Below are positions 1 to 7,658 of a DNA stretch of 11,861 nt, piece by piece. Below the pieces are notes generated by a model. The model had not been told where the DNA came from. It made no database searches and saw only the letters and a list, made by a program, of their open reading frames with translations. The stretch's first letter is position 1, and each line of letters opens with the position of its first letter. Made by a program: the position numbers and the translations under genes. Source of the stretch: Euperipatoides rowelli (taxonomy: Eukaryota; Onychophora; Udeonychophora; Euonychophora; Peripatopsidae); NCBI GenBank assembly GCA_003024985.2, contig PXIH01S0001815.1; one strand, given 5' to 3'.

Positions 1-120
1 AAAGTGTAGGTTTACTGTATAGTATATCGCATTATTTATGCTTTAAGTAGAGTGCTGTTCCGCTTGTTGTAAAGTTTGTTTTAATTTTTAAAAAAAAAAA
101 CAAATTGGACATTATAATCA

Positions 121-272
121 ATGGATGAATTTAATGATTCTGTACAAGTCATGATTTTGATCCTTTAGCTAATGAAAATAGTGAATCAGTATCATTTAAT
201 TTTGGCCTTGCTATATTGCAAGTACACGGGCGGCATATAAAGACACATCAAAAAGTAGTAAACGTAATTTAA
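121..272 (+). pseudogene. Coding-like patch, possible first exon, frameshifted; not recognised
   Basis: An ATG at 121 opens MDEFNDSVQ and then runs into a stop at 166. A second frame that begins at 147 reads SHDFDPLANENSESVSFNFG, continues AILQVHGRHIKTHQ and stops at 270-272. Together the two look like one acidic N-terminus (DEFND, DFDPLANENSE) with a single frameshift near 145-150. GCAAGTACAC at about 219-228 could be a weak splice donor that would end an exon after AILQ. The base use is less AT-extreme than the flanks. I do not recognise the protein. It could be a real exon with a sequencing indel, a decayed pseudogene, or chance. Confidence 0.25.
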
Positions 273-888
273 TTTCAATTTTATTGTTTACTTAACTATA
301 AACTAATGCGTTGTTACACACTTGCAATTATTTTTGCTTGGCTTATTATTTATAATATAATCAAGGGACCTTTCTGGTGGAAGTCCGACTATTTGTAAAA
401 AAAACAAAAAAAAACATGCACAGTTAATCTTTGATGTTAATTAACCGATCACACTTTCTATTTTTTTTTAACAAATATATACTGTATCTTGCCTATCGGT
501 TTTCATATCACAATTTTATATGTACTAAGACTGGAATATTTTGATTCAACAAATCCTTTACCCTTAAGTTTGGCAACCCAAGCAGCTGACTAAATTTTTT
601 TATCTTTGGGGAATTTAGGAAAGGTATAGGATTTAAACTTGATGCAATATTTGTGCAATTTAAAACAAAAGTAAGACATGTAGAATTTTCAACAGGTACT
701 AAGTATAGTGAACTAGTTTATAGCTTAGTACAAAATAACACCACTATGCGTATACTATAGGCAATAGCATTTTAAAAATTGAATTGTAATTTTTTTTTCC
801 CCTGGTGTAAATTTTTTTTTTAGCAATTGTCTTTGAAAATAATAATTTAAAAAAAAAACATTTTATTGGATATCTAAAGTTTGCTACA
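273..888. other. AT-rich non-coding stretch
   Basis: Poly-A and poly-T tracts are frequent (400-416, 463-470, 789-799, 814-822, 849-858). No reading frame, RNA gene or transposon end was recognised here. Confidence 0.6.
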
Positions 889-907
889 TGTGTGTGTGTG
901 TGTGTGT
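889..907. repeat. (TG)n microsatellite
   Basis: Nine uninterrupted TG units. They sit just beyond the C-terminal transposase relic that reads on the minus strand, and have probably grown within or next to the decayed element. Confidence 0.9.
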
Positions 908-993
908 TAAACCAGATTCTTAAAATAACATCACAAAAAAAAATCAAATGGAATTATATCAGGTGACATTGATGGCCAAAGTTTGGGTCCATC
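907..993 (-). pseudogene. Mariner-type transposase, C-terminal catalytic fragment
   Basis: Read on the minus strand from 993, the frame gives DGPKLWPSMSPDIIPFDFFL, then a TGA at 931-933, then CYFKNLV and a TAA at 907-909. This is the WPPxSPDLxPxDFFLWGxxK block that surrounds the third catalytic aspartate in one branch of IS630/Tc1/mariner transposases. The TGA stands exactly where the family has the Trp codon TGG. The matching N-terminal half lies at 1664-1782 on the same strand; a LINE fills the space between them. About 200 residues of the usual protein are missing between the halves. The fragment is inactive: it has stops and then runs into a (TG)n repeat. Confidence 0.75.
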
Positions 994-995
994 TC

Positions 996-1013
996 ATTAT
1001 TATTATTATTATT
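996..1013. repeat. (ATT)6, LINE 3' tail
   Basis: Six ATT units on the plus strand, (AAT)6 in the LINE's orientation. They follow AAATAAATAAACCTC and stop exactly where the transposase sequence resumes, which marks the LINE 3' boundary. Confidence 0.85.
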
Positions 1014-1163
1014 GAGGTTTATTTATTTATGAATATCAAATATATAAACAAACATACAAAATGAAATCATGACTAATACAAAGATCCAGCCCTCAACGAG
1101 GATGTGGATGCTAAGTTACACAATAATTTTAATGTGATTGATAAAATAAAAAAATAAAAAAAC

Positions 1164-1664
1164 TCATATAATAGTAGTATTAAGTAATTTGTACAAATAA
1201 GGAATGGGCGAATTAGTATACCTAGTTGTTCTTATAAAAGGCTTAAAGAGTTTGTTATTATTTCTGNTGCCAATATTGGTTAGGCTGGAAATTTTAGGAG
1301 GGCATAATTCAGGATATAATTTGAAAAATTTAATAGCAAATTGCGTTGAAATAAGGGTTCTCCTTTCAGAAAGTTTTTCTAATTTAACAATAGAAAGAAC
1401 TTCATTGTAAGAAGTGAATGACTTGCCCAATATTAATTTCAAGATTCTTTTTTGAAAATTTTCAATCAAATCAGAATGTAAACGAGTAATTCCACATCCC
1501 CATNTCATACAATTGTATTCTAATATAGGTCGTATGAATGTTTTATATAGATTGGTAAGAATATTAAAATCTTGAGCAAGATATTTCATTTTATAAATAA
1601 TAAAAATTCTACGTGAAGCCCTTAGTAATATGTTTTCAATTTGTTTATCCCATTTTAAGTTATT
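1164..1664 (-). pseudogene. LINE reverse transcriptase ORF, C-terminal fragment
   Basis: The frame is open from about 1664 down to the stop at 1164. It starts NNLKWDKQIENILLRASRR, and the first Met at 1589 is internal, not a real start. Further on come LYKTFIRPILEYNCM, W-GCG, IENFQKRILKLILGKS and EKLSERRTL, and the end is NSPIPYLYKLLN. This order (LKW..QI, then LYK..IRPILEY..xxWG, then IE..QKRxLKLI, then a terminal NSPIPYL..LLN) is the post-palm thumb and tail of CR1/Jockey-like LINE ORF2 proteins. Two codons are unreadable because of N at 1504 and 1267. The endonuclease and the catalytic FADD/YADD region lie upstream of the truncation and are absent, so the copy cannot retrotranspose. The absence of internal stops suggests a fairly young insertion. 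The clade is not resolved. Confidence 0.85.
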
Positions 1665-1782
1665 CTGTCTCCTTAGATTTCTTCATCCATGCATAGATCA
1701 TAGGTACACTTGGTGGTTTTTTCTCAAATGCTGTTCGATATTTATGTTAGACAGTTACCGGCGATTCATTTCGTCCAGCCAT
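1664..1782 (-). pseudogene. Mariner-type transposase, N-terminal HTH fragment
   Basis: From the minus-strand ATG at 1782-1780 the frame reads MAGRNESPVTV, a TAA, HKYRTAFEKKPPSVPMIYAW and MKKSKETE, where homology stops. This matches the N-terminal helix-turn-helix (DUF4817-type) of mariner-like transposases, which typically reads SPxTVQRxFRxxFxxxPPSxxxIYxWxxKFxETGSV. The stop takes the place of the family's conserved Gln (TAA for CAA). The sequence changes to LINE at about 1665, right after the KETE that corresponds to KETG. The rest of the gene resumes at 993. I am sure of the family resemblance, less so of the subfamily. Confidence 0.75.
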
Positions 1783-1832
1783 GGCACACATCCTTTTTCT
1801 TGTATGGACACAGTTTACATTAAAAATGTTCT

Positions 1833-2060
1833 GTGGCGCCATCTATTGAACAACAAAAAAAACGAGTTGATAAATTGCATCAAATGGTTTGTGGATATGA
1901 CTTTGTTTCACGAGTTATGTTAAATCGTTATCATAAAGGTAATTATTGGACTCCTGATAATTAGTATCGATAAATTAATCAAGTCAGAATAATGTGTATA
2001 CTAACTGAAAATGGAAAGCCTCGTGAATTGAAATATAATGGGGCTCTAGATATCCCCTGA
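1833..2060 (+). pseudogene. Decayed coding-like frame, not recognised
   Basis: One frame reads VAPSIEQQKKRVDKLHQMVC, then GYDFVSRVMLNRYHKGNYWT and PDN. TAG at 1962 and TAA at 1971 interrupt it, and it resumes with INQVRIMCILTENGKPRELK and YNGALDIP before a TGA at 2058. Residue use is protein-like (mixed charge, aromatic and turn residues), unlike the Lys/Asn/Phe/Ile bias of random AT-rich frames nearby. I cannot assign a family. It may be another transposon protein remnant next to the mariner relic, or chance. Confidence 0.25.
1836..1847 (-). promoter_or_regulatory. CTCF-core-like site 1
   Basis: On the minus strand this is AATAGATGGCGC followed by CACAG. It fits the AGRTGGCGC core of animal CTCF sites. 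The 12-mer GCGCCATCTATT is repeated exactly at 2167-2178. The same core also occurs in dispersed repeats, so binding is not implied. Confidence 0.3.
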
Positions 2061-2166
2061 GACCCGATCCCTCATCCCCCCCGTATTCTTAAAATCCTTT
2101 TATAAATCTCTTAATAACAAACTATGTTCAAAATATTCAAGTGGAAAAAAAATGCCGTTTTTATTA

Positions 2167-2178
2167 GCGCCATCTATT
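2167..2178 (-). promoter_or_regulatory. CTCF-core-like site 2
   Basis: On the minus strand this is AATAGATGGCGC followed by TAATAA. It is identical over 12 bp to site 1 and in the same orientation, 331 bp away. Confidence 0.3.
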
Positions 2179-2963
2179 ACAGTAGCCTATATCTTATTGT
2201 TTACTAATAATTTTTTTTATCTAAACGCATGAAATCAAACCAATACTACTAATATCTAACTCAAAGAATGTGAAATCACAGCGCTTGAAAATCTTGCAGA
2301 TGTGCTTTTCTGTAAAGGTGACTGACCGTTGACATTTTATTATATACAGTAGAATAATTGTATAAAAGGGGGAAATGCTTGCAATTTTTGAATATTTTCA
2401 AACAGTATATTCATCCCAACTATCCAGGTTTCTAATTCAATTTTAAACATTGTTTTTTTTTCTTTTTAACATTATTAACATTTTTGTATTTCTTTATAAT
2501 AATCTTTATAAAATCAGGCAGCTAATATATACACACTAATGTATGCTTATATCGAGTACACCATCTAATTTAAACTATGTAGGCATTAGGGATAACATTT
2601 AACTTTTCTGCAACTTTTATTTCTCTCATTATTTCATTATTAAATAAAAAGTAATTTCTATAAATTTCCTGTTTGGCATAAAGTTAATGGCTTTAATATC
2701 CAAACTTGCCACTTCTTCAGTTTGCTCAAAAACTTGGACAGCTCATTTCCCCCAAAAAATAAAACTTTTTCAAACAGGTCATTTCTTAATGCTTTGTCTG
2801 ACTCAAAACTTGATATACAGTATAATTCATTCAATTATTTCTTTTTTTAAAAAGTACAAAATTTTATAATTTACATTTCATCCACCATCTTGATATCTCA
2901 AGAAATTACTGTATATACTTTATAAAACTTACAAAGTAAAGTTGGGCCTCTTTTGATAGGGGT

Positions 2964-2974
2964 GGGGGGGGGGG
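2964..2974. repeat. G11 homopolymer
   Basis: A pure G run preceded by GGGGT and followed by AGCTGATCC. It is one of four G/C runs of 11 or more bases in an otherwise AT-rich window (others at 7646, 8359 and 11708). Confidence 0.9.
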
Positions 2975-3188
2975 AGCTGATCCTTTAACATCACTAGCAT
3001 CTACATAACCGGCCACTGTACATATTTACAGTATATAATAATGTAGAAATAACTACAGTATATATGTTTGCTACCAACCACTCATCATAGCACAATGATT
3101 TACTTGAAATCCCTACTAAATCGTCAGACTAATGCTATTTTGGACTCACTATGACCGTCTGACCTGGGTATTTTTTTTTTAAATTTAG

Positions 3189-3301
3189 GGTAAAAGGAGC
3201 TCGCAAGATTGCTGATCAACTGTATAGCATATTCTGGAGCTCCAATTACTTTCGAAACAGCTGTAGATGCATTTACAAACTTATTTGAAGCCACTGGTTG
3301 A
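3189..3301 (+). pseudogene. Coding-like patch, possible terminal exon, frameshifted
   Basis: An acceptor-like signal (T run at 3171-3180, then AAATTTAG ending at 3188) precedes it. One frame reads VKGARKIADQLYSIFWSS. A second frame gives IAYSGAPITFETAVDAFTNL, then FEATG and a TGA at 3299-3301. Joined by one frameshift near 3228, it looks like one globular C-terminus. Local GC is higher than in the flanks. I do not recognise the family. It could be a last exon with an indel, a retropseudogene fragment or chance. Confidence 0.3.
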
Positions 3302-3424
3302 CTTCTTTCACTAGTACTATACTAGCAAATAAGCTCGTTACATGGGCATCAAAAATTTTTATTTGGCACTACTACGTAGCTACTTATACATTTAGTTGGG
3401 GTTTTTTTTTTTAATCACAGTTCC

Positions 3425-3436
3425 TAGGTGGCGCTG
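3425..3436 (+). promoter_or_regulatory. CTCF-core-like site 3
   Basis: TAGGTGGCGCTG on the plus strand, the opposite orientation to sites 1 and 2. It lies 108 bp upstream of the small ATG frame at 3544, so a promoter-proximal role is conceivable but unproven. Confidence 0.3.
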
Positions 3437-3543
3437 TTACTGGCTTCGGAGAGTTAATAAATTTTTAATCATATGATCTACTGTAGACATGCCTATTGAA
3501 TAGTATGTGAGACTTGGGAGAAATCTGCTTTTAAGTGGCAGTA

Positions 3544-3621
3544 ATGGCTTCAAAGTTCATTTTTGTTAAAATAGATTATGGTGAGAGGCATTATAAAGTG
3601 TTGTCATCTCTGATCTTGTAA
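3544..3621 (+). CDS. Short ATG frame, possible first exon; not recognised
   Basis: The frame has 25 codons: MASKFIFVKIDYGERHYKVL, then SSLIL and a TAA at 3619. The start context is favourable (G at -3, G at +4). CTTGTAATA at 3615-3623 contains a possible splice donor (GTAATA from 3618), in which case the stop would be intronic. The alternating hydrophobic opening followed by a charged turn is protein-like, but a 25-codon frame is expected by chance and no downstream exon was found. The family is unknown. Confidence 0.2.
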   Translation: MASKFIFVKIDYGERHYKVLSSLIL

Positions 3622-4827
3622 TATTTATTCCCCATAATACAATCAAATATTTTCCCAAATTAAAATGTTAATGTTGGAAATGTAAAAAAAATATTGACTG
3701 ACAAGAATTAAAATATTTAAAAAAAAAAAGTTTATTTCAAAGAATATTAGAAATAGTAATAACTTATAAATATAAATCTATACAAATTTTACAAAAAAAA
3801 TAAAGATATATAAAACAAAAAAAGGGTAGATTTACAAAATGTTCTAAACAATCTGCGGTATTAGTTACGGTGTATATATATATTTTTCTTTTCAAAATGT
3901 GAGTGCATTGCTAGCCATAAAGATCCTTTGCAAGCAACAAAAAAAATGTTTGTTTCATATACAGTATAAGCTAACAAAAATAATGTACAACAGTATATAT
4001 TTTATTGACAAACTATTACATTTCTACAATAGGATAAATTTAATAAGGGCCCATGGCTGGATACGGGTCCTTTTACTTAGTGTTGATTTCAATAATTGAC
4101 TACAAATTTGGTCAATCTATAACTTGGAATGATGAATTAAAATGTTTGCTTGCTTCAAAATTACCTTGTTACCCTTAAGACAATATAGAAAAACATTGTA
4201 ATTATTTCTGCAATCCTTTGAAATTTATCCCTATATACTGTATATAGTAGTAGGCTACTAAAGCCATCAATGGCTTCATGTATTTATGTTGATTTTTTAA
4301 AATTTTATTACCAGAATTGTTATTTATTTATTTATAAATTAGCACTTTAAATAAATATTTTGGTCGTCAAATCGATGTTTTTAAAAAATCAGTTACTTTG
4401 AATATCCGCCCTCCACTTAATAAAGCTATACATTTCTCTTTAAACTTATTAGTTTTTTTGTGTCTATTGTCATTTTAATAAACTATCGACTTATAGACAA
4501 AATTTAAAGATTGATACAGAAATAAAAATTTGATTTTTAAAAAAAAACTAAATTGGGGGGGACAGAGGCTAAGTTATGAAAAAAAAAAAAAAAATAGATA
4601 CTGTACATCTGAATTTTCAAACTATGACCAGTGAATTCAGACTTGGAATAATATAATCAAGGATCCATTCCACCAGCCATTGTAATATTTTTATTATAAA
4701 TTAGTGTAACCTTTTTAATGTAACAATTGTTAACTATAAATAGTTATGAGTTTAGTTAATATACTATTTTTTTTTAAAAATTATATGCAGAATATTTATG
4801 TATAAATAAATATGTTGCAAATAAATT
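3622..4827. other. AT-rich non-coding stretch
   Basis: It holds many A/T runs (3719-3729, 3794-3801, 4538-4547, 4579-4593), a G7 run at 4555-4561 and a near-palindrome at 4231-4247. The open frame at 3899-4099 has random AT-rich composition. No gene, RNA or transposon end was recognised. Confidence 0.55.
4231..4247. repeat. Near-perfect palindrome with the ACTGTA word
   Basis: CTATATACTGTATATAG reads the same on both strands except for the central base. It is one of many ACTGTA/TACAGT occurrences in the window. Confidence 0.7.
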
Positions 4828-4844
4828 AAAAATACATTTAAAAA
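4828..4844 (+). repeat. SINE target-site duplication, 5' copy
   Basis: AAAAATACATTTAAAAA, repeated exactly at 5139-5155. It is preceded by TT, giving the TT|AAAA context typical of nicking by an L1-like endonuclease. Confidence 0.85.
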
Positions 4845-5138
4845 GTCAAGGTCTAGTGGAAAGACGGTGAGAGTATTTGGATTGATAAGACTAAGAGGTA
4901 TGCTGGGGGTCCAGGTTCAATCCCTGGCTAGGGCAGTTATGGAATGTTTTTTTCTCCCTAGCTTTAGCAGCTCGCTTTGGGTTTTTACCAAGTATACTGT
5001 CATCTACCATCATGAGAACATACCTTAGTGATTTTAACAAGTAATAATTTGATATATAAAAACAGATTTATGTACTCTAAGTAATTAATTAAATATGATA
5101 AAAATACATGTCTTCTCTCTTTGAAGGGGAGTTAAAAA
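4845..5138 (+). mobile_element. tRNA-derived SINE, apparently full length
   Basis: The element starts GTCAAGGTCTAGTGG and ends GAAGGGGAGTT plus a run of A that merges with the 3' target-site duplication. The head is tRNA-like. It has an A box (4849-4859) and a D arm with a GTCT/AGAC stem (4851-4854 with 4862-4865). It also has a B box (4914-4924) and a perfect T arm in which CCAGG (4911-4915) pairs with CCTGG (4923-4927) around the 7-base loop TTCAATC. The A-to-B spacing of 65 bp exceeds a standard tRNA, which suggests a long-variable-arm ancestor (Leu or Ser type) or an insertion. No acceptor stem forms, and only 4 bases precede the A box, so this is not a working tRNA gene. A tRNA-unrelated body of about 200 bp follows. 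It depends on a partner LINE in trans; which LINE is not evident. Confidence 0.85.
4849..4924 (+). promoter_or_regulatory. Internal RNA polymerase III promoter (A and B boxes) of the SINE
   Basis: A box AGGTCTAGTGG (4849-4859) fits the consensus TRGYNNARNGG except for its first base. B box GGTTCAATCCC (4914-4924) matches GGTTCRANNCC. Runs of T at about 4944-4950 inside the body could terminate Pol III early. Confidence 0.75.
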
Positions 5139-5155
5139 AAAAATACATTTAAAAA
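5139..5155 (+). repeat. SINE target-site duplication, 3' copy
   Basis: An exact 17-bp copy of 4828-4844. Five extra A in front of it (5134-5138) are what remains of the element's A-tail. Confidence 0.85.
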
Positions 5156-5259
5156 CGATTTTTTATACAACAAAATTTTTTTTGGCCATCTTGTAATTGT
5201 GAGCAATATATCTATCTTCACTATGCTAAGCATCGATACCTTTCTGCCATGAACCCTGA

Positions 5260-5727
5260 ATTTTAAATAATATAAAACTTGTTAGTAAAGCTATTGGATT
5301 TTTAAATAATAAATATTTTGGGGGCAAAATTAATCTTGATATACCACATGACTCGGACATGAATGAAGGGAGAGGAGCTCAAACTCATCCAGTGTGGGCC
5401 TGGACTATAAACTGCCACAACAATATAATATTTCTTATAGGTTCTAGTGATACTCTGATGAATTTAACTAATAGAAGCAAGCAGCTGCTACAATCAGCCT
5501 ACGAGTCAAAAAAACAAATGCAAAATAAAATTTAGATTTTCTCAACACGGATAATAAATGCCACTACCAAATTAAGTCATCTTAAAATAATGCCTCCTAC
5601 AAGCATATTTAACCTGAAATCTTTAGGTTATTCAGTATATTGCATCAATAAAAAAATGACCATTTTTTGGGGAAAATCAGCCAATAAAAATTTAACGAAA
5701 TTAATCCATCTCCAAAACAAACTTTGA
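5260..5727 (+). pseudogene. Long frame with one internal stop, not recognised
   Basis: The frame that follows the TGA at 5257 is open for 91 codons to a TAG at 5533, and then for another 63 codons to a TGA at 5725. The first ATG, at 5359, gives 58 residues: MNEGRGAQTHPVWAWTINCH, NNIIFLIGSSDTLMNL, then a Lys/Gln-rich tail. Base use at 5340-5510 is less AT-rich than its surroundings. No motif or family is recognised. By composition I would expect about a dozen stops in this span, but the local GC rise weakens that argument. Confidence 0.25.
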
Positions 5728-6224
5728 TAATGTCCTTAAACCAAATGTATTTTTTTTTTAATGTATCTCTTGGTAGCTATGATTTTAAAAAGCGAAACAT
5801 TTCTATTTTTAAAATCTTTTAATATGTTGGATAATGTTTAGTGTTATTGAATTGTAGATAAGTGAATTATTTTTGTGGCAATGTATTAATGAAAAAAAAA
5901 ACAATTTTTGAAGTGATTCACATAAATACAACTTAGTTTTGAAATGGTTAACTTTAATTTTNAAAGTAATTTAATATTCTTGTTTTCTTTCGACATAAAT
6001 GGTAGAACTACTAAATAAATACTTGCAATGGATTAAAATGGCTAGCAAATATCCATTTCTCAAAGTTCCAACTCTACAAGAATTAACAAACTTGATCTGA
6101 GATTCATATAACATATAAAGAATAAATTTCATTTTTTAATTGCAGTTAATTTAAACATGAAGTATAAAAGTTTCACAATGGCAGGAATCATATCGGTTAT
6201 AGATTAAATGTTTATATTGTAGAG
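5728..6224. other. AT-rich non-coding stretch
   Basis: Contains T/A runs and an ambiguous base at 5962. Nothing was recognised. Confidence 0.6.
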
Positions 6225-6312
6225 CAGGGGTCAGCAAACATTTTTGGTTACTTGTTCTATAAAAAATAAATAAATAAATTTGAGCCATAGCTCGAGCTGC
6301 GGAGAGAGACAT
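6225..6312 (+). mobile_element. hAT-like transposon end, fragment
   Basis: CAGGGGTCAGCAAACATTTT starts the piece. This is the well-known terminal inverted repeat style of hAT (Charlie/MER5-like) elements, CAGGGGTCxGCAAAC. The preceding 8 bases, TTGTAGAG, resemble the NTCTAGAN target preference of that group. An (AAAT)n patch and TGAGCCATAGCTCGAGCTGC follow, also common in such elements. No opposite end (GTTTGCTGACCCCTG) was found, so it is a solo end or a truncated copy. Confidence 0.5.
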
Positions 6313-6896
6313 TTTTTTAATAAATGGAACATGGTTTATGTATAATATTCTATATACATTGTATTGTATTCATACTGTAAATTGTATGTACATTATATAT
6401 ATTGAATAAATAGATGATATAATGTGCCCAGGGTTCCAGCTGCAGGTATGTACTGTATATTGTACAATGAAATTCTATTTTGAAATTTAAAAAAATTTCT
6501 AGCATTCTTTTCTAACAACTTTCAAATCACAATTCATACCTGTCTGCACTCTGCAGCTACTTCTATAAATAGAAGCAAGAGATTTTAAAATGACATACTA
6601 GTATATTCTACAATTTTTTTTTTTTAAAAAAAAGTCTCTTTGTTATGATTAACAAACCAACCCGTAAAATGAATAAGTAGCTTTAAATTTAGTAAAATGC
6701 TAGTTAAAAAAAATTGATTTTTTTTTTTTTTTTAATAAATAATTTTGTATCTAAAATTAAATTTGGAGAAATAATTTTATTACGCTCTTTGGCAATAATC
6801 TCATTGTTTTTCCCCCCTTCAAACTACTTTGCATTTCTGGTAGACTGAAACGCCTCATTTTGTTTACTTCAATATTAAAAAATAAGTAGGAGAGGG
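6313..6896. other. AT-rich non-coding stretch
   Basis: Contains a T-run/A-run self-complementary tract at 6616-6634, a long T run at 6718-6733 and two ACTGTA words. No gene was recognised. Confidence 0.55.
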
Positions 6897-7192
6897 TGGG
6901 CCACACTGAGACACTGTAAACTGGAATAAAGAGATCTCTAGTAGCACTAACTATAAGTGTTTTCCCATAATCCTATTTGCAAAGGCTGCCTGTTCTGTGA
7001 CTTGCGTTATTTCGTAATTTCAGCTGCTCAGTGACTTAAAGCCTTTTTCTTGAATTAGTTTTACAGTCAAAAATAAAACAAAACCGTTTTATATCGTTAA
7101 AAAGAAGTAACGTACCTTTTCATTGAAGCAAAATCGGACAATTATGTTGTATCCTTATAAGATTAACAATAAAAAAATGTAACAACAGGGTG

Positions 7193-7236
7193 ATTGGGCC
7201 ACCATGAGACAAAATATTTTTGTCTCATTGTGGTCC
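7193..7236. repeat. Inverted repeat (hairpin) of the GAGACA motif
   Basis: GGGCCACCATGAGACAAAA (7196-7214) faces TTTTTGTCTCATTGTGGTCC (7217-7236). About 17 of 19 positions pair, with only a few central bases unpaired. Confidence 0.8.
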
Positions 7237-7645
7237 ATACTTCATATCCTAATTCTCTGTTTTATTTACAAAGACAATGCTTTCTTACATTGGTAATTGA
7301 TTAGAATACAAGTTTTTAATATCAGAGGGGGGCCCTAGTAAAGTTTTTCATTTGCTTTCCAGTCATAGACTATCTTTAAAATTTAATTTTCATTAGGTCA
7401 ATGTCATAATATATTTTATAAAATCTTAAATATTTTAAAATGCTGAAATAAAACTACCAAATTAATTCTTCCAATTTTTTGTCTTAGAAACAACTTGTCT
7501 AGAGAAAGAAAAAGCATGAAGGGATATTTTAGTGAAAGCTCTCTGAGAAATGCTGTACAACAATAGTTAATGGGTATAAATAGTAAAAAATTGACATCAT
7601 TTTGCTCAAACTGTATGGCAGCAAAGAAAATATTAGCATGAGCTG

Positions 7646-7658
7646 CCCCCCCCCCCCC
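7646..7658. repeat. C13 homopolymer
   Basis: A pure C run followed by a run of A. In reverse complement it reads TTTT-G13-CAGCTCATG, resembling the G11-AGCTGATCC context at 2964. Confidence 0.85.

Larger units (their letters stand above)
996..1664 (-). mobile_element. 5'-truncated LINE (non-LTR retrotransposon) 3' end
   Basis: On the minus strand this holds the last part of a reverse transcriptase ORF (1664 to 1164). About 150 bp of 3' untranslated sequence follows (1163 to 1014, including the stretch around CTCGTTGAGGGCTGGATC), then a terminal (AAT)6 run at 1013-996. A simple-repeat tail of this kind marks the 3' end of several LINE clades, such as I, Jockey and CR1-like, in place of poly-A. 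The 5' truncation falls at about 1660-1668. On both sides the sequence belongs to one mariner-type transposase, so the LINE lies inside that older element. I saw no clear target-site duplication. Confidence 0.8.
2061..3188. other. AT-rich non-coding stretch
   Basis: No gene is recognised. It holds a C-rich patch (2074-2081), CTCF-core-like site 2 (2167-2178), many TACAGT/ACTGTA words, and an 11-base G run at 2964-2974. The frame at 2687-2869 is Ser/Thr/Lys-rich, resembles nothing I know, and is within chance length. Confidence 0.5.

Noticed and set aside
744-947. Minus-strand 67-codon frame
   Set aside because: It is made of a (TG)n repeat (THTHTH) and A/T runs. Its start overlaps the transposase C-terminal block in a different frame.
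1204-1410. Plus-strand 68-codon frame
   Set aside because: It is antisense to the LINE reverse transcriptase ORF, which has clear family similarity.
1630-1923. Plus-strand 97-codon frame
   Set aside because: It spans the LINE 5' boundary, the antisense of the transposase HTH and part of an unrelated frame, so it cannot be one gene.
4845-4934. Functional tRNA gene
   Set aside because: D and T arms fold, but there is no acceptor stem, no proper anticodon arm, and the segment lies inside a 17-bp target duplication together with a SINE body and A-tail.
6612-6634. T-run followed by A-run as a terminator hairpin (also at about 11356-11377)
   Set aside because: Self-complementary T/A runs are common by slippage in this AT-rich DNA, and no gene ends there.
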